The notes below the pieces were generated by a model that was not told the DNA's origin, did no database searches, and was given only the letters and a program-made list of their open reading frames with translations. From NCBI RefSeq assembly GCF_000712135.1, contig NZ_JOOE01000001.1:1364001-1428000 (forward strand): a DNA stretch of 64,000 nucleotides, given 5' to 3'. Numbering within the stretch: position 1 is the first letter of the stretch; each line of letters begins with the position of its first letter. Positions 29,401 through 35,373 of the stretch are shown here, piece after piece. This DNA comes from Sphingomonas sp. UNC305MFCol5.2. Lineage in GTDB: Bacteria > Pseudomonadota > Alphaproteobacteria > Sphingomonadales > Sphingomonadaceae. The position numbers and the translations under genes were made by a program.

Positions 29401-31110
29401 GGTGGTATTGGCGTCGAAGGTCGCCGAGCGGACGCTGAGGCCCCCGGTCTCGCCGGTGCCGCCGCGGATCGTGATCCCCGAAAGTCCCGTCACCGTGACC
29501 GTGCCCGGGCCCGATCCGTCGATGTCGAGCACGTTGCCGCCGGTCGCCGAGAGCGTCAGCCCCGAAAGCGCGACCGCAAGGTTGGCGCCGCCATCGTTGA
29601 TGTCGACCGCGCCCGCGCCGCCCGAGATCGTCGAGTTGGCGAGGCTGACGCTGCTGCCGCCATTGACGAGCACGCCCGCGCCCGCGCCGCCGCGCACGGT
29701 CAGCCCGGTGAGCGCCACCGCACCCAACGTGTTGGTCAGCGAAATGCCCGCGCCGCCGGTATTCTCGACGATCACCCGATCGAGCGCGAAGCCGCCGACG
29801 CCGTTCGCGGCGATGCCCACGCCGGCACCGCGCACGGTGACGTCGCGCACCACCGATCCCTGGCCGAGCGTCACCGCGGCGCTCGCGGCATTGCTGCCGA
29901 CGATCACGCCGTTGGTGCCGCCCAGCGCGAACTGAGTGGTGCTGCCGTTGAGCAGGCGCACATCGACTGCGCCCGCGCCGCCGAGCAGATATTGATTGGT
30001 GGCCAGCGTCACGCCGGCCGTGGTGATGTTGCCGCCGCTGCCGAGCGCCACTACGACGCCATTGGCGCCCGCGCGAGTCACGGCATCGTTGATCGTCGTC
30101 GGCGTGGCCAGCGTTCCCGCCGCGCCCGCGACGCCCGTCCCGCTCGCATAATAGAAGCCGCCGAACTCGTTGCCCGTGCGCGCATCGACAGCGAAGCGGC
30201 TGGTCGTCAGGTCCCGGTAGCGGCTGCCCGAACGCGCGACGTAATCGCGGCGTACGCGATCGCCCATCTGCCGGTCGAGACCGGTCGGCGCGGCGCCGCG
30301 GTCGCCCGAACGGCCGCCGAACGGAACCGAAAGCCGCACCGTCGCGCGCGCATCGGTGCCGAAGCGGTTGTCGTGCTCGACCGTCCCGCCGAAGGTGAAG
30401 CGCGCGCCGCTGTCGCGGTCCTCGATATCCATCTCGAGCCCGCCGCGGATGCCGCGGTAATTCTGGTCGGCGTCCTTGTCCCAATAGTCGAAGCCGCCCA
30501 CCGAGCCGCGGATGCTCGCATTGCCGCCCACCGGCAGGCGCACGCCCGCCTCGCCATTGAACCCCTGGAGCGGAACCGCCTCGAGCCGGAACCCGCTATG
30601 TCGCTCGATCAGCCGGTTGTTCTCGAGCACCAGGGCGGCCGAGCCCGAGGCCGCGGGATCGATATAGCCGATCGTCCGGGTCTTGCTGAGCGGCAACCGG
30701 TAGTTGACGCGGGCGTCGAACACCGAAGTGAAGCCCTCGAGCCCCATCGACACCGCCGCCTGATCGCGCGAGCCGATGTCCGAACGGTAGAAGTCGGCAC
30801 CGGCATTGACGCCGATCGCGGCATCCTCGCCGACGCGGAAGCGCGCGCCGACGGTGGCGGAGCCGTTACGGTCGAAACGCTGGTCGTAACCGATGCGGCC
30901 GTCGACATAGACGAGGCTCGAATCGTTCTGCGCGATCGGCGCGAACAGCGAAGTCGAGACGCCGATGTCCTTGCCGACTTGGGCATCGACCTCCGCGCGC
31001 GGTTTCCAGGTCGGGGCGTCGCTGGTTTGTCCCCAGGCGGGCGACGCCGCCGCGAGGATAGCTCCGGTCAGGCACGTCGAAAATAGCCGTGCCTTGCTGG
31101 ATTTACGCAT
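14485..31110 (-). CDS. Giant inverse-autotransporter-like surface protein (about 5,541 residues) with beta-helix passenger
   Basis: One uninterrupted frame of 16.6 kb. The ATG at 31110 follows a GGGGGA ribosome site and gives a signal peptide (MRKSSKARLFSTCLTGAILA, cleavage near 27); the GTG at 31128 is less likely. Residues about 64-266 look like the beta-barrel of inverse autotransporters (SLVYVDGRIGYDQ, AAIGVNAGADFYRSD, FDARVNYRLPLS, GLEMDIEDRDSGARF). From about 320 onwards the protein is Gly, Thr, Ser, Ala, Asn, Asp and Val-rich with short beta-strand rungs, typical of right-handed parallel beta-helices, broken into about seven modules. The C-terminus (ending TPTNPVP) has no barrel or anchor, which fits type Ve secretion with the passenger exported C-terminus last. 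After the signal peptide I noticed no cysteine. No dedicated secretion gene is adjacent. Role unknown; adhesion or biofilm is the family expectation. Confidence 0.85.
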   Translation of the reverse strand: MRKSSKARLFSTCLTGAILAAASPAWGQTSDAPTWKPRAEVDAQVGKDIGVSTSLFAPIAQNDSSLVYVDGRIGYDQRFDRNGSATVGARFRVGEDAAIGVNAGADFYRSDIGSRDQAAVSMGLEGFTSVFDARVNYRLPLSKTRTIGYIDPAASGSAALVLENNRLIERHSGFRLEAVPLQGFNGEAGVRLPVGGNASIRGSVGGFDYWDKDADQNYRGIRGGLEMDIEDRDSGARFTFGGTVEHDNRFGTDARATVRLSVPFGGRSGDRGAAPTGLDRQMGDRVRRDYVARSGSRYRDLTTSRFAVDARTGNEFGGFYYASGTGVAGAAGTLATPTTINDAVTRAGANGVVVALGSGGNITTAGVTLATNQYLLGGAGAVDVRLLNGSTTQFALGGTNGVIVGSNAASAAVTLGQGSVVRDVTVRGAGVGIAANGVGGFALDRVIVENTGGAGISLTNTLGAVALTGLTVRGGAGAGVLVNGGSSVSLANSTISGGAGAVDINDGGANLAVALSGLTLSATGGNVLDIDGSGPGTVTVTGLSGITIRGGTGETGGLSVRSATFDANTTTAGIQTVNAGRMEVGTTAARVNGQGVFLTDVTGSLSFSDLDIANSGATGLRVVNSKVNSFTLATLDGTIDTVGGTAADLDPLVIDLNFASISSVGATGPGVILNTVQGGGTGGNALTIGTLTISNSGGDGLVILNSTGLVRVNGGAITNSGGSSVRIGTQGVAGSGGTANLVFGASITDAAGTAPIVAIFSTGGTISFTGPISGSGGIRVQDTLAGSPITFGAITLTGTVGDAITLDNLAGSINFAGLVTIANPGARGIVIGNVPGGVTFGNVDITGLGNFTGLDVTGAHGNVLFNTLDITGTGGGKGIDVTGSTNAGNVIVLNGSIIQGVNIGVDLTQANMTGQFRYGDGDATVLGSTISATTPLVIALMNASNGSYNFADVRLVGDTSNLTGAGFTAYYAKVGATGAGTRSDPGSLAGADASTAQYIVLLNDPAGGQDVFDAASAGGSFDLAAGQSLVSFLNGDFFAVSGASLPANLTVSGIGPAGITNVYAGSGAAILTTSAAGSATVNLASNSTIDGLVIRNAGGDVGVEGSGVSNARILNSNISGATGAIAISDGGATSSVQLLHLDLASATGTTLALSGAGAGTLTVSGADVDIAATGTSAALSLTQVTSGGLGFGTIASDISATGAVTLQNVTGGNVVVGSIVVGGTAAGAGVSISDSSSAVVIQSIGVNGSAGDSVQLANNSGAITIGAITASGGGGDGVALTDNGAVTIGSLLVGGVAGTGLDIVQNSLGTVTIGGGVITGVPTGVSIDGVATGAAVSIGSLNVNGTSGSGITLANIDGSVTFTGITNISGAGTSGIVFGAGSAGSIAFGDVNITGFGAGRRGVDARAASGTISFNTLDITGSSTTGTRGIDLTGATFGTSFTTTESSSITGVGIGVDLTNAAITGSFRYGDGSNTDADGAASTINAVTPIVITGINAGTGSYNFLDVALTGDTSTLTTSATLYFVKAGASGVGTIADPGSLAGAEASAANTVILLNDPTGGQDILDAAGAGGSFDLAAGRTLLSFLAGNTLTLPGGAPSNVLLFGIPQGQISNPFAGSGAPILTTTTAGASTVTLGGNNLLDGLLIGSGVGGIGVSGSGVANITLRNSTISGPAGAIALDDGGLNATVALSNLTLSSSGGTVVNLDGTGGGVLAVTSLNNIIVQGGNGETDGFYAEGVLFDADLATAGVQTVTGSLSIGTAGARVNGGGFVVDASDGSLDLTSLTVFNANDVGVVLSSNLALTARVRTGSIDTFGGGALIAVNAAVTLDFASITAVDGGIATANTSAADPTRPVLHVGTLNLTDGGLILGGSGDYVIDHGSITDNVFVATLLTGAVNLDYAGDITTGIGAAATIATFSHTGTASFHDGTIDVTGGDGFQFFDADGTYSFTGTTTLHGGDAGINVANGSSGTFFFGAGTSVTDGAVANFVLQNSDADVTYLGSLSQSLNTDNFVVAGQTGGVLDFSQATVSASAGTGLLFEDADGTSILGDVQLSGGTGIAIITDSAGTINFGNVDITGIGANQTGADLTGALGNVTFQTLDITGVSAVGSKGIDLTGSTSAANIIINESSTITGVGIGVDLTNAAITGNFRFGDGSNTDADGAASTISATVPIEIAGLNGGVGTYDFADVVLTGDTSGLTTNKTVFWVQAGATGAGTRSDPGSLAAAEASGADVIVLLDTQIAGQDLIDGASAGGGLDLAANQSLLSFLNGDTLAVGGGAPANLLLFGISGGSVTNPYAGSGAPLLTTTQAGATTVNLASGSLIDGVVIGNLDWKGVFGAGVTGVTIRNSVIFGGVNAIQIIDSGAAADIALSNLDLSSSTGHVLSLIGSGGGQLSVTALNDITIRGGNMGSGLYSEDVVFDADLVTAGAQAVVGTLDIGSASSRVGASGLVLDGAGGLLSLTTTVFNTNGDGIFAEGGAGGFTLTITGGTVDTGLVAAAGSALNLSDLSADIQLADITYSGTDSGVWANNVTGVGTGGRALDVTQLSVAAGADTGVSLLGTTSGIFSFGSASSIVGTTVAGVELANTGAGAFNYAGGITGITAGTLVSVSNGDIDNAVFTGTLGATGGNGLRFDNADGSYTFLGSVTLNGGDAGIDIVNGSGGDFTFGAGTSITSPTGTGLNVQNSTADITYSGNLTYATAGQLAIQVVNHAGGTITFQAGTISATNGTGVRLNNADGTYDFAGAMSLGGSSGGITIEAGSAGTFSFGAGTNVNSMLGGLTVIGSQANITYSGTLTSNAPATPEVVRAASDQSTINLTAATLNVTNGFGISFDDADGTYLFGAVGLSGGARIAIINDSDGAFTFSDVDITGLGANQTAVNLIGATGNVTFNTLDITGASTVGSKGIDLTGNTGTGDIVVTNSSTITGVGIGVDLTNASRPGLFQYGDGESAIDVASTITATTPLVITGLNGGTGTYNFADVNLVGDTSGLATTATVYYVLAGASGSGTLGDPGSLAGAEAAAADIIILLNDPTGGQDVLDALGSNGNDTLQLDANQALRSFLNGDTITLPGGAPANVILTGVVTGQVTNPYAGSGAPILTTTGAANTVTLANNSLIDGVVIQSASGFAGVYGSGLATVTLSNATLSGTGTALRLLDGGAAATATLTNLSLSASGGNAAVEFSGAGAGSLTVTGSGLNVSHSGSGSLLTIADILVGGGNLSFGTVASTASGAGVDLGSVAGLGTLSFGSITVAGASGSGVALHNSSATVNLGNVTVSGAAGAGIQLTSNSGATTIGAIDISSSATGIAASGLTSTLTVGDGTIDGATTAGILLGAGNTVLLSFGNIDITALQTGARGVDARLTGGSNVYFETLDISGASATGTRGIDLTGNTGLGNFTVNESSTITGVGIGVDLTNASRTGGFRYGDGSNVDADLAASTINATTPIVIAGLNGAAGTYDFRDATLVGDTSPLEVSAFFVRAGATGVGSRSDPGSLAAADASTASFIVLLDTQAGAGSFDTISGTLTLANNQSLLSFRDTDTFNVGGGAPANVFVFNVTTGTITNPNSGSGAPLLTSTDATGTVQLAGTSVIDGVAVSNTGTGAGIYANGTAGIATIRNSTISGGGAAVDIRSGALVRTVNLQNLTLANAGNQAGALLNLNGTGGTLTVTGMSNLSINTAGGETAGLVFNTVTFDSDLATGGIQAVNAGALTIGTTGARAQGDGLSLTNVSGALTFTDLDIANTGGTGLLVANSKANSFLLTTLDGSVDTTSGTAVNLDPLTVSMTLSSVTATNGAYGIQLDQVEGFFTVTGAVNVTNATIAGIAVENNTGQIDALDATFNGAVTINNTVGAGLSLTNNAGATIIFGGGGTGVDVVTTGGAALTASGGTLSIAGSGNSLTSATGTTLALNGITIGAPGINFGSVSANGAASAVVLTGVTATGGGAINLGTVNLQGITSRGIDINTALSAALSITDLDIGLNNTTAIAFDLNGATLSAAITAGDFDVTNSAAAGTSIAVDLRGTTGGQVVRLGDAAVGGASSSISGVNTGVWLDAATNVAFTYGDGESATDGSSTISAGTGINAASAPTLGSYNFTDVTFGASPGLGFGVGRTWFVDSDGATGGGNGSGADGANPMTLAAAELALATTDVIVLVNNGIAISAAGSNGNDTLALLADTQVRGFGQGPLALTLTVPSTILLSSNTINIADPTGNGAATLTSAAGTNVITLGASGNRISGFILDGAPGGALRGIIDNGGATGTVVNFMTIRNFAAVGGYGVEITPSTNTVIDNVTFTGNTNDILLNAAGSTISNVAAIGATGTSITLDNATGTTALTNVNISGAATGLSFTNGAGTINATNVDIGGAATSALVVSGGTASFNFDAASSIVQAAGGLTLNFTGNHTIGTFAFAGLINATSGNGMQFSNADGTYNFTGTTTLNGGNAGIDIYNGATGTFAFGSGTTLTHNGAGNAFVLLSGANLTFDGTITDNDGVAVEIDGHDAGTATFNGAISSSIANASNVISVVNSNGGAINFNGQMAIASTGTAISLSGNQGATITFNAGGTGLDITGTTNTAMIVTGGGTVNVQGSGNSITTTSGTLLSITDTGGTATAVDLSFASASNTSGANGVFVQRTGAGTITGTVNIGGGAITATTRGVSLAGDALNFTYGGTITTSGAASRSFEATNRTGGTATLSGNLTDTSLGISIANNTGGTVSFTGQTISLNTGANNAVTLSNNAGATVNFAPLVGGNGLDIVTTSGAGFSATGGGTVTVTGTGNTIQTTTGQVINLTGVSAGAGGINFASLQNTGTVAGIAINLNNLDSVGGGGFSGGTTSVAATSGGNDGIFIGNGSAANVSFGATTIGTGTVSGDGIEINGAGNGTVTFTSVTINNTTAHGVSVVGAAGATGAIAINGGTIGAGVGGDGVNVTGGSGNVTVAASITKTSAGNVVEVSSHTGGAVAFSGNISATGGAANGILLNNNTGGTIAFSGATKTLSTGTTNAIQFDNTAGTGAAVSFTGGNLDIDTTSGRGITGTSTTAGAGSLTITGANNTITSVGGIALNLVNTNIGAGGLNFLSIAANGGTRGIVLNTTGGAGGLTITGTGTTDGSGGTIQNITQRGIELLNTALVNISNLNLTSASTTNGAAGDDFDHTGANAAIFMNGVATAVFENINITGTIADNGIVGINVSNFQLNNSLITGAGNGAHESGIEFTNLSGTSSLTNTEIALSETNSLDIVNTDVNLNLTLNNVIFRDTQSSAIGEGGLQFRSFSVAAGTPTTNIDVIDSDFLRLLTQGIQIVGEDDSIVNVDIVNNVIDSQAGLGAGIDINGNDTATVNFNVNGNTIQSREGHGINITSFLDSNVMGRANGNTITANVIGAGLRFIAQETSNMIVEARNNNVTLAAGSTANYAVEAQARFNTARLDITLDNNNIQSTAAQVADIGITSGSSTAGESNQVYADIRNNDILAGGPTTQLRLRVSDLSNTNRLFLTGFVEGGAGLDDDAIATWNAKGNTPTATTANINVSLTGTAVAPSAGTALTPTNPVP
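18560..30165 (-). repeat. Seven beta-helix modules inside the giant surface protein
   Basis: Seven related module openings are seen near residues 320, 970, 1520, 2205, 2997, 3477 and 4107. A typical one reads GATGAGTRSDPGSLA, then an I-V-L-L-N-D strand, an SLLSFLNGDT turn, GGAPANV, a YAGSGAPILTTT strand and ID-GVVI with an RNSTISG rung. Before modules 2-7 comes a linker with GVGIGVDLTNA and F-R-Y-G-D-G (codons near 28348, 26695, 24647, 22266, 20827 and 18924). Module lengths vary from about 480 to 790 residues, so this is old divergence with internal expansion, not recent exact duplication. Confidence 0.75.
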
Positions 31111-31487
31111 CGATGTTCCCCCGTCCACCCGCTGCGATCAGTAGCGGGCGCTCCCATTAAACGTGCGCGTTCGCACGTCCGTCTGGAGCGGACGTTGTCG
31201 AACCCCCGGCGACACCTGCGTCGCGAATTAGCACAGGGAAAAACCTGCAACAAGCAAGAGGTGTCAGCGATGACTGCGAGGCGGGGAAGAATCGGCTATT
31301 GTCGGTCCCTTTCCGGTACATATTATTGGGGAACACTTGCGAATCTGAAGTAAAATATAGGATATCGCTTGTAATCGGACTGGCACGCTTACTCCTATAT
31401 AAATGTCTCAGTCGCCCGACCGCCCCTGCATATTGCCGCCAAAACAATAGCTTGGATGATTGGTCGACATTGTTACCATGGGGCTGG
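31111..31487. other. Upstream region of the giant gene, locally AT-rich
   Basis: This stretch of about 377 bases separates the giant gene from the quinone oxidoreductase gene. Roughly 31300-31470 is visibly richer in A/T than the surroundings, with blocks such as TATTATTGGGG and CCTATATAAATG. That suits a promoter or regulatory region for the giant gene. I cannot assign a specific promoter and see no credible gene. Confidence 0.4.
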
Positions 31488-32462
31488 TCAGGGGAGCAGC
31501 ACCGTCGATCCGGTCGTTTTGCCCGCCTCCAGCGCCGCATGCGCGGCGGCGACGTCCGCCAGTGCGAAACGCTGGCCGATCACGGCGCGCACCGCTCCGC
31601 TTTCCAGCATCGCGAACAGCCGCCCCGCGCCCGCCGCGCGTTCCTCGGGAGTCTTATAATAGTCGAACGATGTCGGCCTGCTGACGAACAGCGAGCCATG
31701 GCTGGCGAGCGCCCCCAGGCGCACCCCCTCGACCGGGCCGCTGGCATTGCCATAGCTGACGATCAGGCCGCGCCGCCGCGTCGCCAACAGCGACGCTTCC
31801 CAAGTCGCCTTGCCGACGCCGTCGAACACCACGGCAACGCCCGCGCCGCCGGTGATCTCGCGCACCCGGGCGCCGATATCGTCGGAGCGCGACAGCAAGA
31901 CATGATCCGCCCCCGCGGCGCGCGCCACCGCGACCTTGGCCTCGGTCCCGACCGTCCCGATCACCTCCGCCCCGACCGCCTTGAGCCATTGGACGAGGAT
32001 CTGGCCCACTCCGCCCGCCGCGGCGTGGACGAGCACCGGCCAGCCCGGCTGCACCCGGGCGCAGCGCTCGACGAGGAACTCGGCGGTGCACCCCTTGAGC
32101 AACATCGCTGCCGCAGTCTCGTCATCGATCGTGTCGGGCAGCTTGAACAAGGACGATGCCGGCAGGTTGCGCTCGGTCGCATAAGCGCCGATCGGCGGTC
32201 CGAAGGTCGCCACGCGATCGCCCGGCGCGAATCCGGTGACGCCCTCGCCCAGCGCCTCGACCACGCCGGCCGCTTCCTGGCCGAGCCCGCTCGGCAGCGG
32301 CACCGGATACAGCCCCGAGCGGAAATAGATGTCGATGAAATTGAGGCCCACCGCGGTGTTGCGCATCCGCACTTCGCCCGGCCCCGGCGGCGGCAGGTCG
32401 ACATCCGCCCAGCCGATCACCTCGGGTCCGCCCGTCATTTCGATTCTCGCAACCCGTGCCAT
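31488..32462 (-). CDS. NADPH:quinone oxidoreductase, zeta-crystallin type
   Basis: The 324-residue cytoplasmic medium-chain reductase has the QOR features: the early segment VGLNFIDIYFRSGLYP near 38-53, GLGQEAAGVVEALG near 59-72, and the NADPH-binding VHAAAGGVGQILVQWLKAVGA near 144-164. It lacks the zinc-binding residues of alcohol dehydrogenases, as expected. A GGAGGCGA ribosome site precedes the ATG. It should reduce quinones or related alpha,beta-unsaturated carbonyls with NADPH. It appears to be a single gene, transcribed towards the giant surface gene's promoter region. Confidence 0.9.
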   Translation of the reverse strand: MARVARIEMTGGPEVIGWADVDLPPPGPGEVRMRNTAVGLNFIDIYFRSGLYPVPLPSGLGQEAAGVVEALGEGVTGFAPGDRVATFGPPIGAYATERNLPASSLFKLPDTIDDETAAAMLLKGCTAEFLVERCARVQPGWPVLVHAAAGGVGQILVQWLKAVGAEVIGTVGTEAKVAVARAAGADHVLLSRSDDIGARVREITGGAGVAVVFDGVGKATWEASLLATRRRGLIVSYGNASGPVEGVRLGALASHGSLFVSRPTSFDYYKTPEERAAGAGRLFAMLESGAVRAVIGQRFALADVAAAHAALEAGKTTGSTVLLP

Positions 32463-32566
32463 GCTCGCCTCCGCTCAGTGCATCGGCCACATAGGGTCGC
32501 GCCCTACTCGCCGCCAGCATCGGCAAAGGCGGATGCGTTCGGCTGGCCGTCAGCCGAGGCGCACGT

Positions 32567-33130
32567 TCAACCGGCGGGCGCCAGCACCGCGAAGTCGGCG
32601 CTTACGCCCCCGCCGGTGCTGATGCGGGCGGTGGACGGCACCGCCGTCACTGCATCGCTGCGCAGGAAAAAGAAGCGTGAACTCTCGCCCGGTTTGATCG
32701 CGTTGCCGAAAGTGAAGCCGTACAGCCAGGATTTGAAGTCGAACGCGAACCCGCCCTGAACCTTGGTCGGCGCGACGCTGCCCAGCCCGTCCTTGCGCCA
32801 GTTGGCGTCATAGACCGCTTTCGGGAAGCCGGAAATATAGAGCGCGGTCACCTGCGCCTTGGATGCAGCGGCGTTGTTGATCTTCCAGTAGAAGCTGAGC
32901 TTGCCATCGGCGCCGCGCACGGTCCTGACCTGCACCGTTCCACTGGCCGGCATGGTTGCGCTCACTACCGAAAAAGGCACGAGCGTGTCGTTGACGACGG
33001 TTCCCGCCAGCCCCGGCTCGGCGGCGGCGCTGGTGCCGGGGAGCGCAATCTCGAAAGGCGTGACGCTGGTAGGCACGGCAAGCACAGGCGCCGCGATCGA
33101 GAGTCCCGCGAGCAAAAACATTCCACGCAT
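32567..33130 (-). CDS. Secreted hypothetical protein
   Basis: The 187-residue product starts with a clear signal peptide (MRGMFLLAGLSIAAPVLA). The ATG at 33130 follows GGGGGAGA, while the longer frame adds a non-signal leader. The mature part is beta-rich and ends near ADFAVLAPAG. I do not recognise the family. It contains a segment with YISGFPKAVYDANWRKDG and a W-L-Y-G-F-T-F motif. The neighbours, an SLC13 transporter upstream and a quinone reductase downstream on the same strand, give no hint of function. Confidence 0.65.
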   Translation of the reverse strand: MRGMFLLAGLSIAAPVLAVPTSVTPFEIALPGTSAAAEPGLAGTVVNDTLVPFSVVSATMPASGTVQVRTVRGADGKLSFYWKINNAAASKAQVTALYISGFPKAVYDANWRKDGLGSVAPTKVQGGFAFDFKSWLYGFTFGNAIKPGESSRFFFLRSDAVTAVPSTARISTGGGVSADFAVLAPAG

Positions 33131-33187
33131 GATCGGTCTCCCCCGGCCCGACCTGTACGCCGAATCATACTCCGGCGCCATTGCGGG

Positions 33188-34957
33188 TCAGTGCACCGGC
33201 CAGGCCCACAGGATCAGCGGCGTGCCCACTGCCAGCACCAGCAGCGACAGCGGCGCGCCGAGCCGGGCATAGTCGCCGAACTTGTACCCGCCCGGCCCCA
33301 TCACCAGCGTGTTGCACTGGTGACCGATCGGGGTGAGGAAATCGCACCCCGCGCCTATCGCGGTCGCCATCAGGAACGCCTCGGGCCGATAGCCGAGCCC
33401 GGTCGCGAAGGTCGCGGCGATCGGCGCCATCACCAGCACCGTCGCGGCGTTGTTGAGGAACGGCGTCACCGCCATCGCCGCGGCGAGGATCAGCGCCACG
33501 GCCCCCCAGGGTGGCAAGGTCGCCGCGAAATGGCTCAGCCAGTCGCCGATCAGGTCGGTCGTGCCGGTGGTGCGCAGCGTGTCGCTCACCGGGATCAGCG
33601 CGCCGAGCATGACCAGGATCGGCCATTCGATATGGTCGTACGCTTCGCGCACCGGCAGCGCGCCGCTGATCACCGTCAGCCCCGCCGCCGCGAAGAACGC
33701 CACTGCCACCGGCACATAGCCCGTCGCCGTCGCGAGCATCGCCACTGCCAGGATCGCCAGCGGCAACAGCCCCTTGCGCGCGCTGCCCAGCCGCAGCGTC
33801 CGCTCCGCGAGCGGCAGGCAACCCAGTTCGCCCAGCCGCTCGAACAGCAAATCGAGCGGCCCTTGCAGCACGATCACATCGCCTGCTCGCAGCTCGATCT
33901 CGCCGAGCCGCGTTGCCAGCCTCTCGTCCTGCCGCGACACCGCGATCAGGTTGACGCCGAAACGCTCGTGCAGCCCCAGCCGGCCGGCGGTGCGCCCGAT
34001 CAGGGGACTGTCCGTGCCGATCACTGCCTCGAGCACCCCCACACTACCCGATCCCTCGGGCTTGTCGCGATGCTGCCCCTCCAGCTCCAGCCCATCGGCG
34101 GCGATCACCCGCTCGAGGCTATCGGGCGCGCCGGCGAGGATGAGAACATCCTCGGGCTTGAGCGTGGTGTCCGGAAAGGGCGAACTGCGTATCCCCGAGC
34201 GCAGGATCGCCGTGACGTGCACTTCATTTTCGTGGCGTTCGCGAAACGCCGACACGGTCTCGTCGATTGCGGGCGAGCCGGCGGGAATCTCCGCCTCGGT
34301 CACATAATCCTGGATGTCCATCGCCTCGCCGAGCGTTGGCGCCGCCCGGCGCCCGCGCGGCAGCAGCCGATAGGCGAAGCGCAGGAAGACCAGCCCGACC
34401 ACGGTGAGCCCGAGTCCTACCGGCGCATAGTCGAACATCCTGAAGGGCTCGCCGGTCATTTCCTCGCGCACCCGGCTGACGATGATGTTGGGCGAGGTGC
34501 CGATCAGCGTGATCAGCCCGCCGAGCAAGGACGCGAACGACATCGGCATCAGGAACACCGCGGGGCTCGTGTTCGAGCGCTTGGCCATCTGGAACGCAAC
34601 CGGCATCATCATCGCCAGTGCCCCGATATTCTTGACCAGCGCCGAGGCGAATCCGACGCTTGCGCAGAGCAGCAGCAATTGCGAACGGATCCGCCGCACG
34701 CGCCGCTGGAGCAGCAGCATCGCGCTCTCGATCGCCCCCGATCGCTGCACCGCGCCCGACAGCACCAGCGCCGATCCGACGATGATGACGATGTCGTCGG
34801 AGAAGCCGCTAAAGGCGTGTTTGGGTTTGACGATCCCCAGCGCGAGCGCCGCCAAAAGCGCCATGATCGCGACCAGGTCGTAGCGGAATCGGCCCCAGAT
34901 GAAGAGCAGCATCATGCCGACGAGAACCGAAACCGACAGAATTTGGGGAAGCGTCAT
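33188..34957 (-). CDS. SLC13/DASS family anion:sodium symporter with two RCK_C domains
   Basis: The 589-residue inner-membrane transporter has a split membrane domain, with about five helices before residue 200 and six after 395. Between them are two soluble TrkA C-terminal (RCK_C) domains at about 215-290 and 304-381. The substrate loop motif GTSPNIIV (153-160) and a second P-I-G-H-Q-C-N-T near the end are the usual paired motifs of the family. Proteins of this layout are linked to uptake of sulfate, dicarboxylates or similar anions; the RCK_C domains may bind a nucleotide ligand. The substrate cannot be read from sequence. No clear ribosome site precedes the ATG. Confidence 0.88.
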   Translation of the reverse strand: MTLPQILSVSVLVGMMLLFIWGRFRYDLVAIMALLAALALGIVKPKHAFSGFSDDIVIIVGSALVLSGAVQRSGAIESAMLLLQRRVRRIRSQLLLLCASVGFASALVKNIGALAMMMPVAFQMAKRSNTSPAVFLMPMSFASLLGGLITLIGTSPNIIVSRVREEMTGEPFRMFDYAPVGLGLTVVGLVFLRFAYRLLPRGRRAAPTLGEAMDIQDYVTEAEIPAGSPAIDETVSAFRERHENEVHVTAILRSGIRSSPFPDTTLKPEDVLILAGAPDSLERVIAADGLELEGQHRDKPEGSGSVGVLEAVIGTDSPLIGRTAGRLGLHERFGVNLIAVSRQDERLATRLGEIELRAGDVIVLQGPLDLLFERLGELGCLPLAERTLRLGSARKGLLPLAILAVAMLATATGYVPVAVAFFAAAGLTVISGALPVREAYDHIEWPILVMLGALIPVSDTLRTTGTTDLIGDWLSHFAATLPPWGAVALILAAAMAVTPFLNNAATVLVMAPIAATFATGLGYRPEAFLMATAIGAGCDFLTPIGHQCNTLVMGPGGYKFGDYARLGAPLSLLVLAVGTPLILWAWPVH

Positions 34958-35014
34958 TCGGTGGCCGGGCGTCCTTGAGGGACAACCTCAACCCCCGAGC
35001 CGCGTATCGGCTCC

Positions 35015-35227
35015 CTAGTGGACGGTCCCCACTGCGCGCGGAATCGACATCAGCAGCACGAGGCGCTCGATCTGGCGCCAGCGGCAGAAATGGATGTGGT
35101 TGCCGAGATCGCGGCTGCGGTCGGCGCGCGCGGCGGCTTCGGAGCCCGCGTCCTCACCGAACGCGCGGATCAGGTCGGTGGCGTCGGCGACTTCGCGCGC
35201 GTCCCCGAGATAGGGCAGATATTCCAT
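35015..35227 (-). CDS. Short conserved-type hypothetical protein
   Basis: A 70-residue frame with MEYLPYLGDAREVADATDL at the start and HIHFCRWRQIERLVLLMS near the end. The ATG at 35227 has GGAG five bases upstream; a GTG two codons earlier is possible. The C-terminal F-C-R-W-R-Q-I-E-R segment resembles short conserved proteins I associate with alphaproteobacteria. Function unknown. Confidence 0.6.
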   Translation of the reverse strand: MEYLPYLGDAREVADATDLIRAFGEDAGSEAAARADRSRDLGNHIHFCRWRQIERLVLLMSIPRAVGTVH

Positions 35228-35373
35228 GGACACTCCGGCTGCGCGCTTCCGCGGACTCGATGCGCCTCCCTTACTCCACCGATTCTAAAGCTTTCGCGGC
35301 TCAGCAAGGTGAAGCGCCGCTAACCATTTCCGCGGCAGTGGCGCCGCGCGAGCGGACCGGCTAAGGCGCGGCC

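Noticed and set aside
18000..29900. Regularly spaced similar DNA segments, considered as CRISPR or tandem satellite
   Set aside because: Similarity is at protein level within one frame, units are 1.4-2.4 kb and diverged, and there are no short identical repeats with spacers.
14479..31086. Many long plus-strand ORFs (up to about 1,000 codons, for example 20185-23241) opposite the giant gene
   Set aside because: They are antisense shadows: the repeated Gly/Thr/Ala/Val codons of the giant gene leave few stop codons on the other strand, the translations have no domain features, and no ribosome sites fit.
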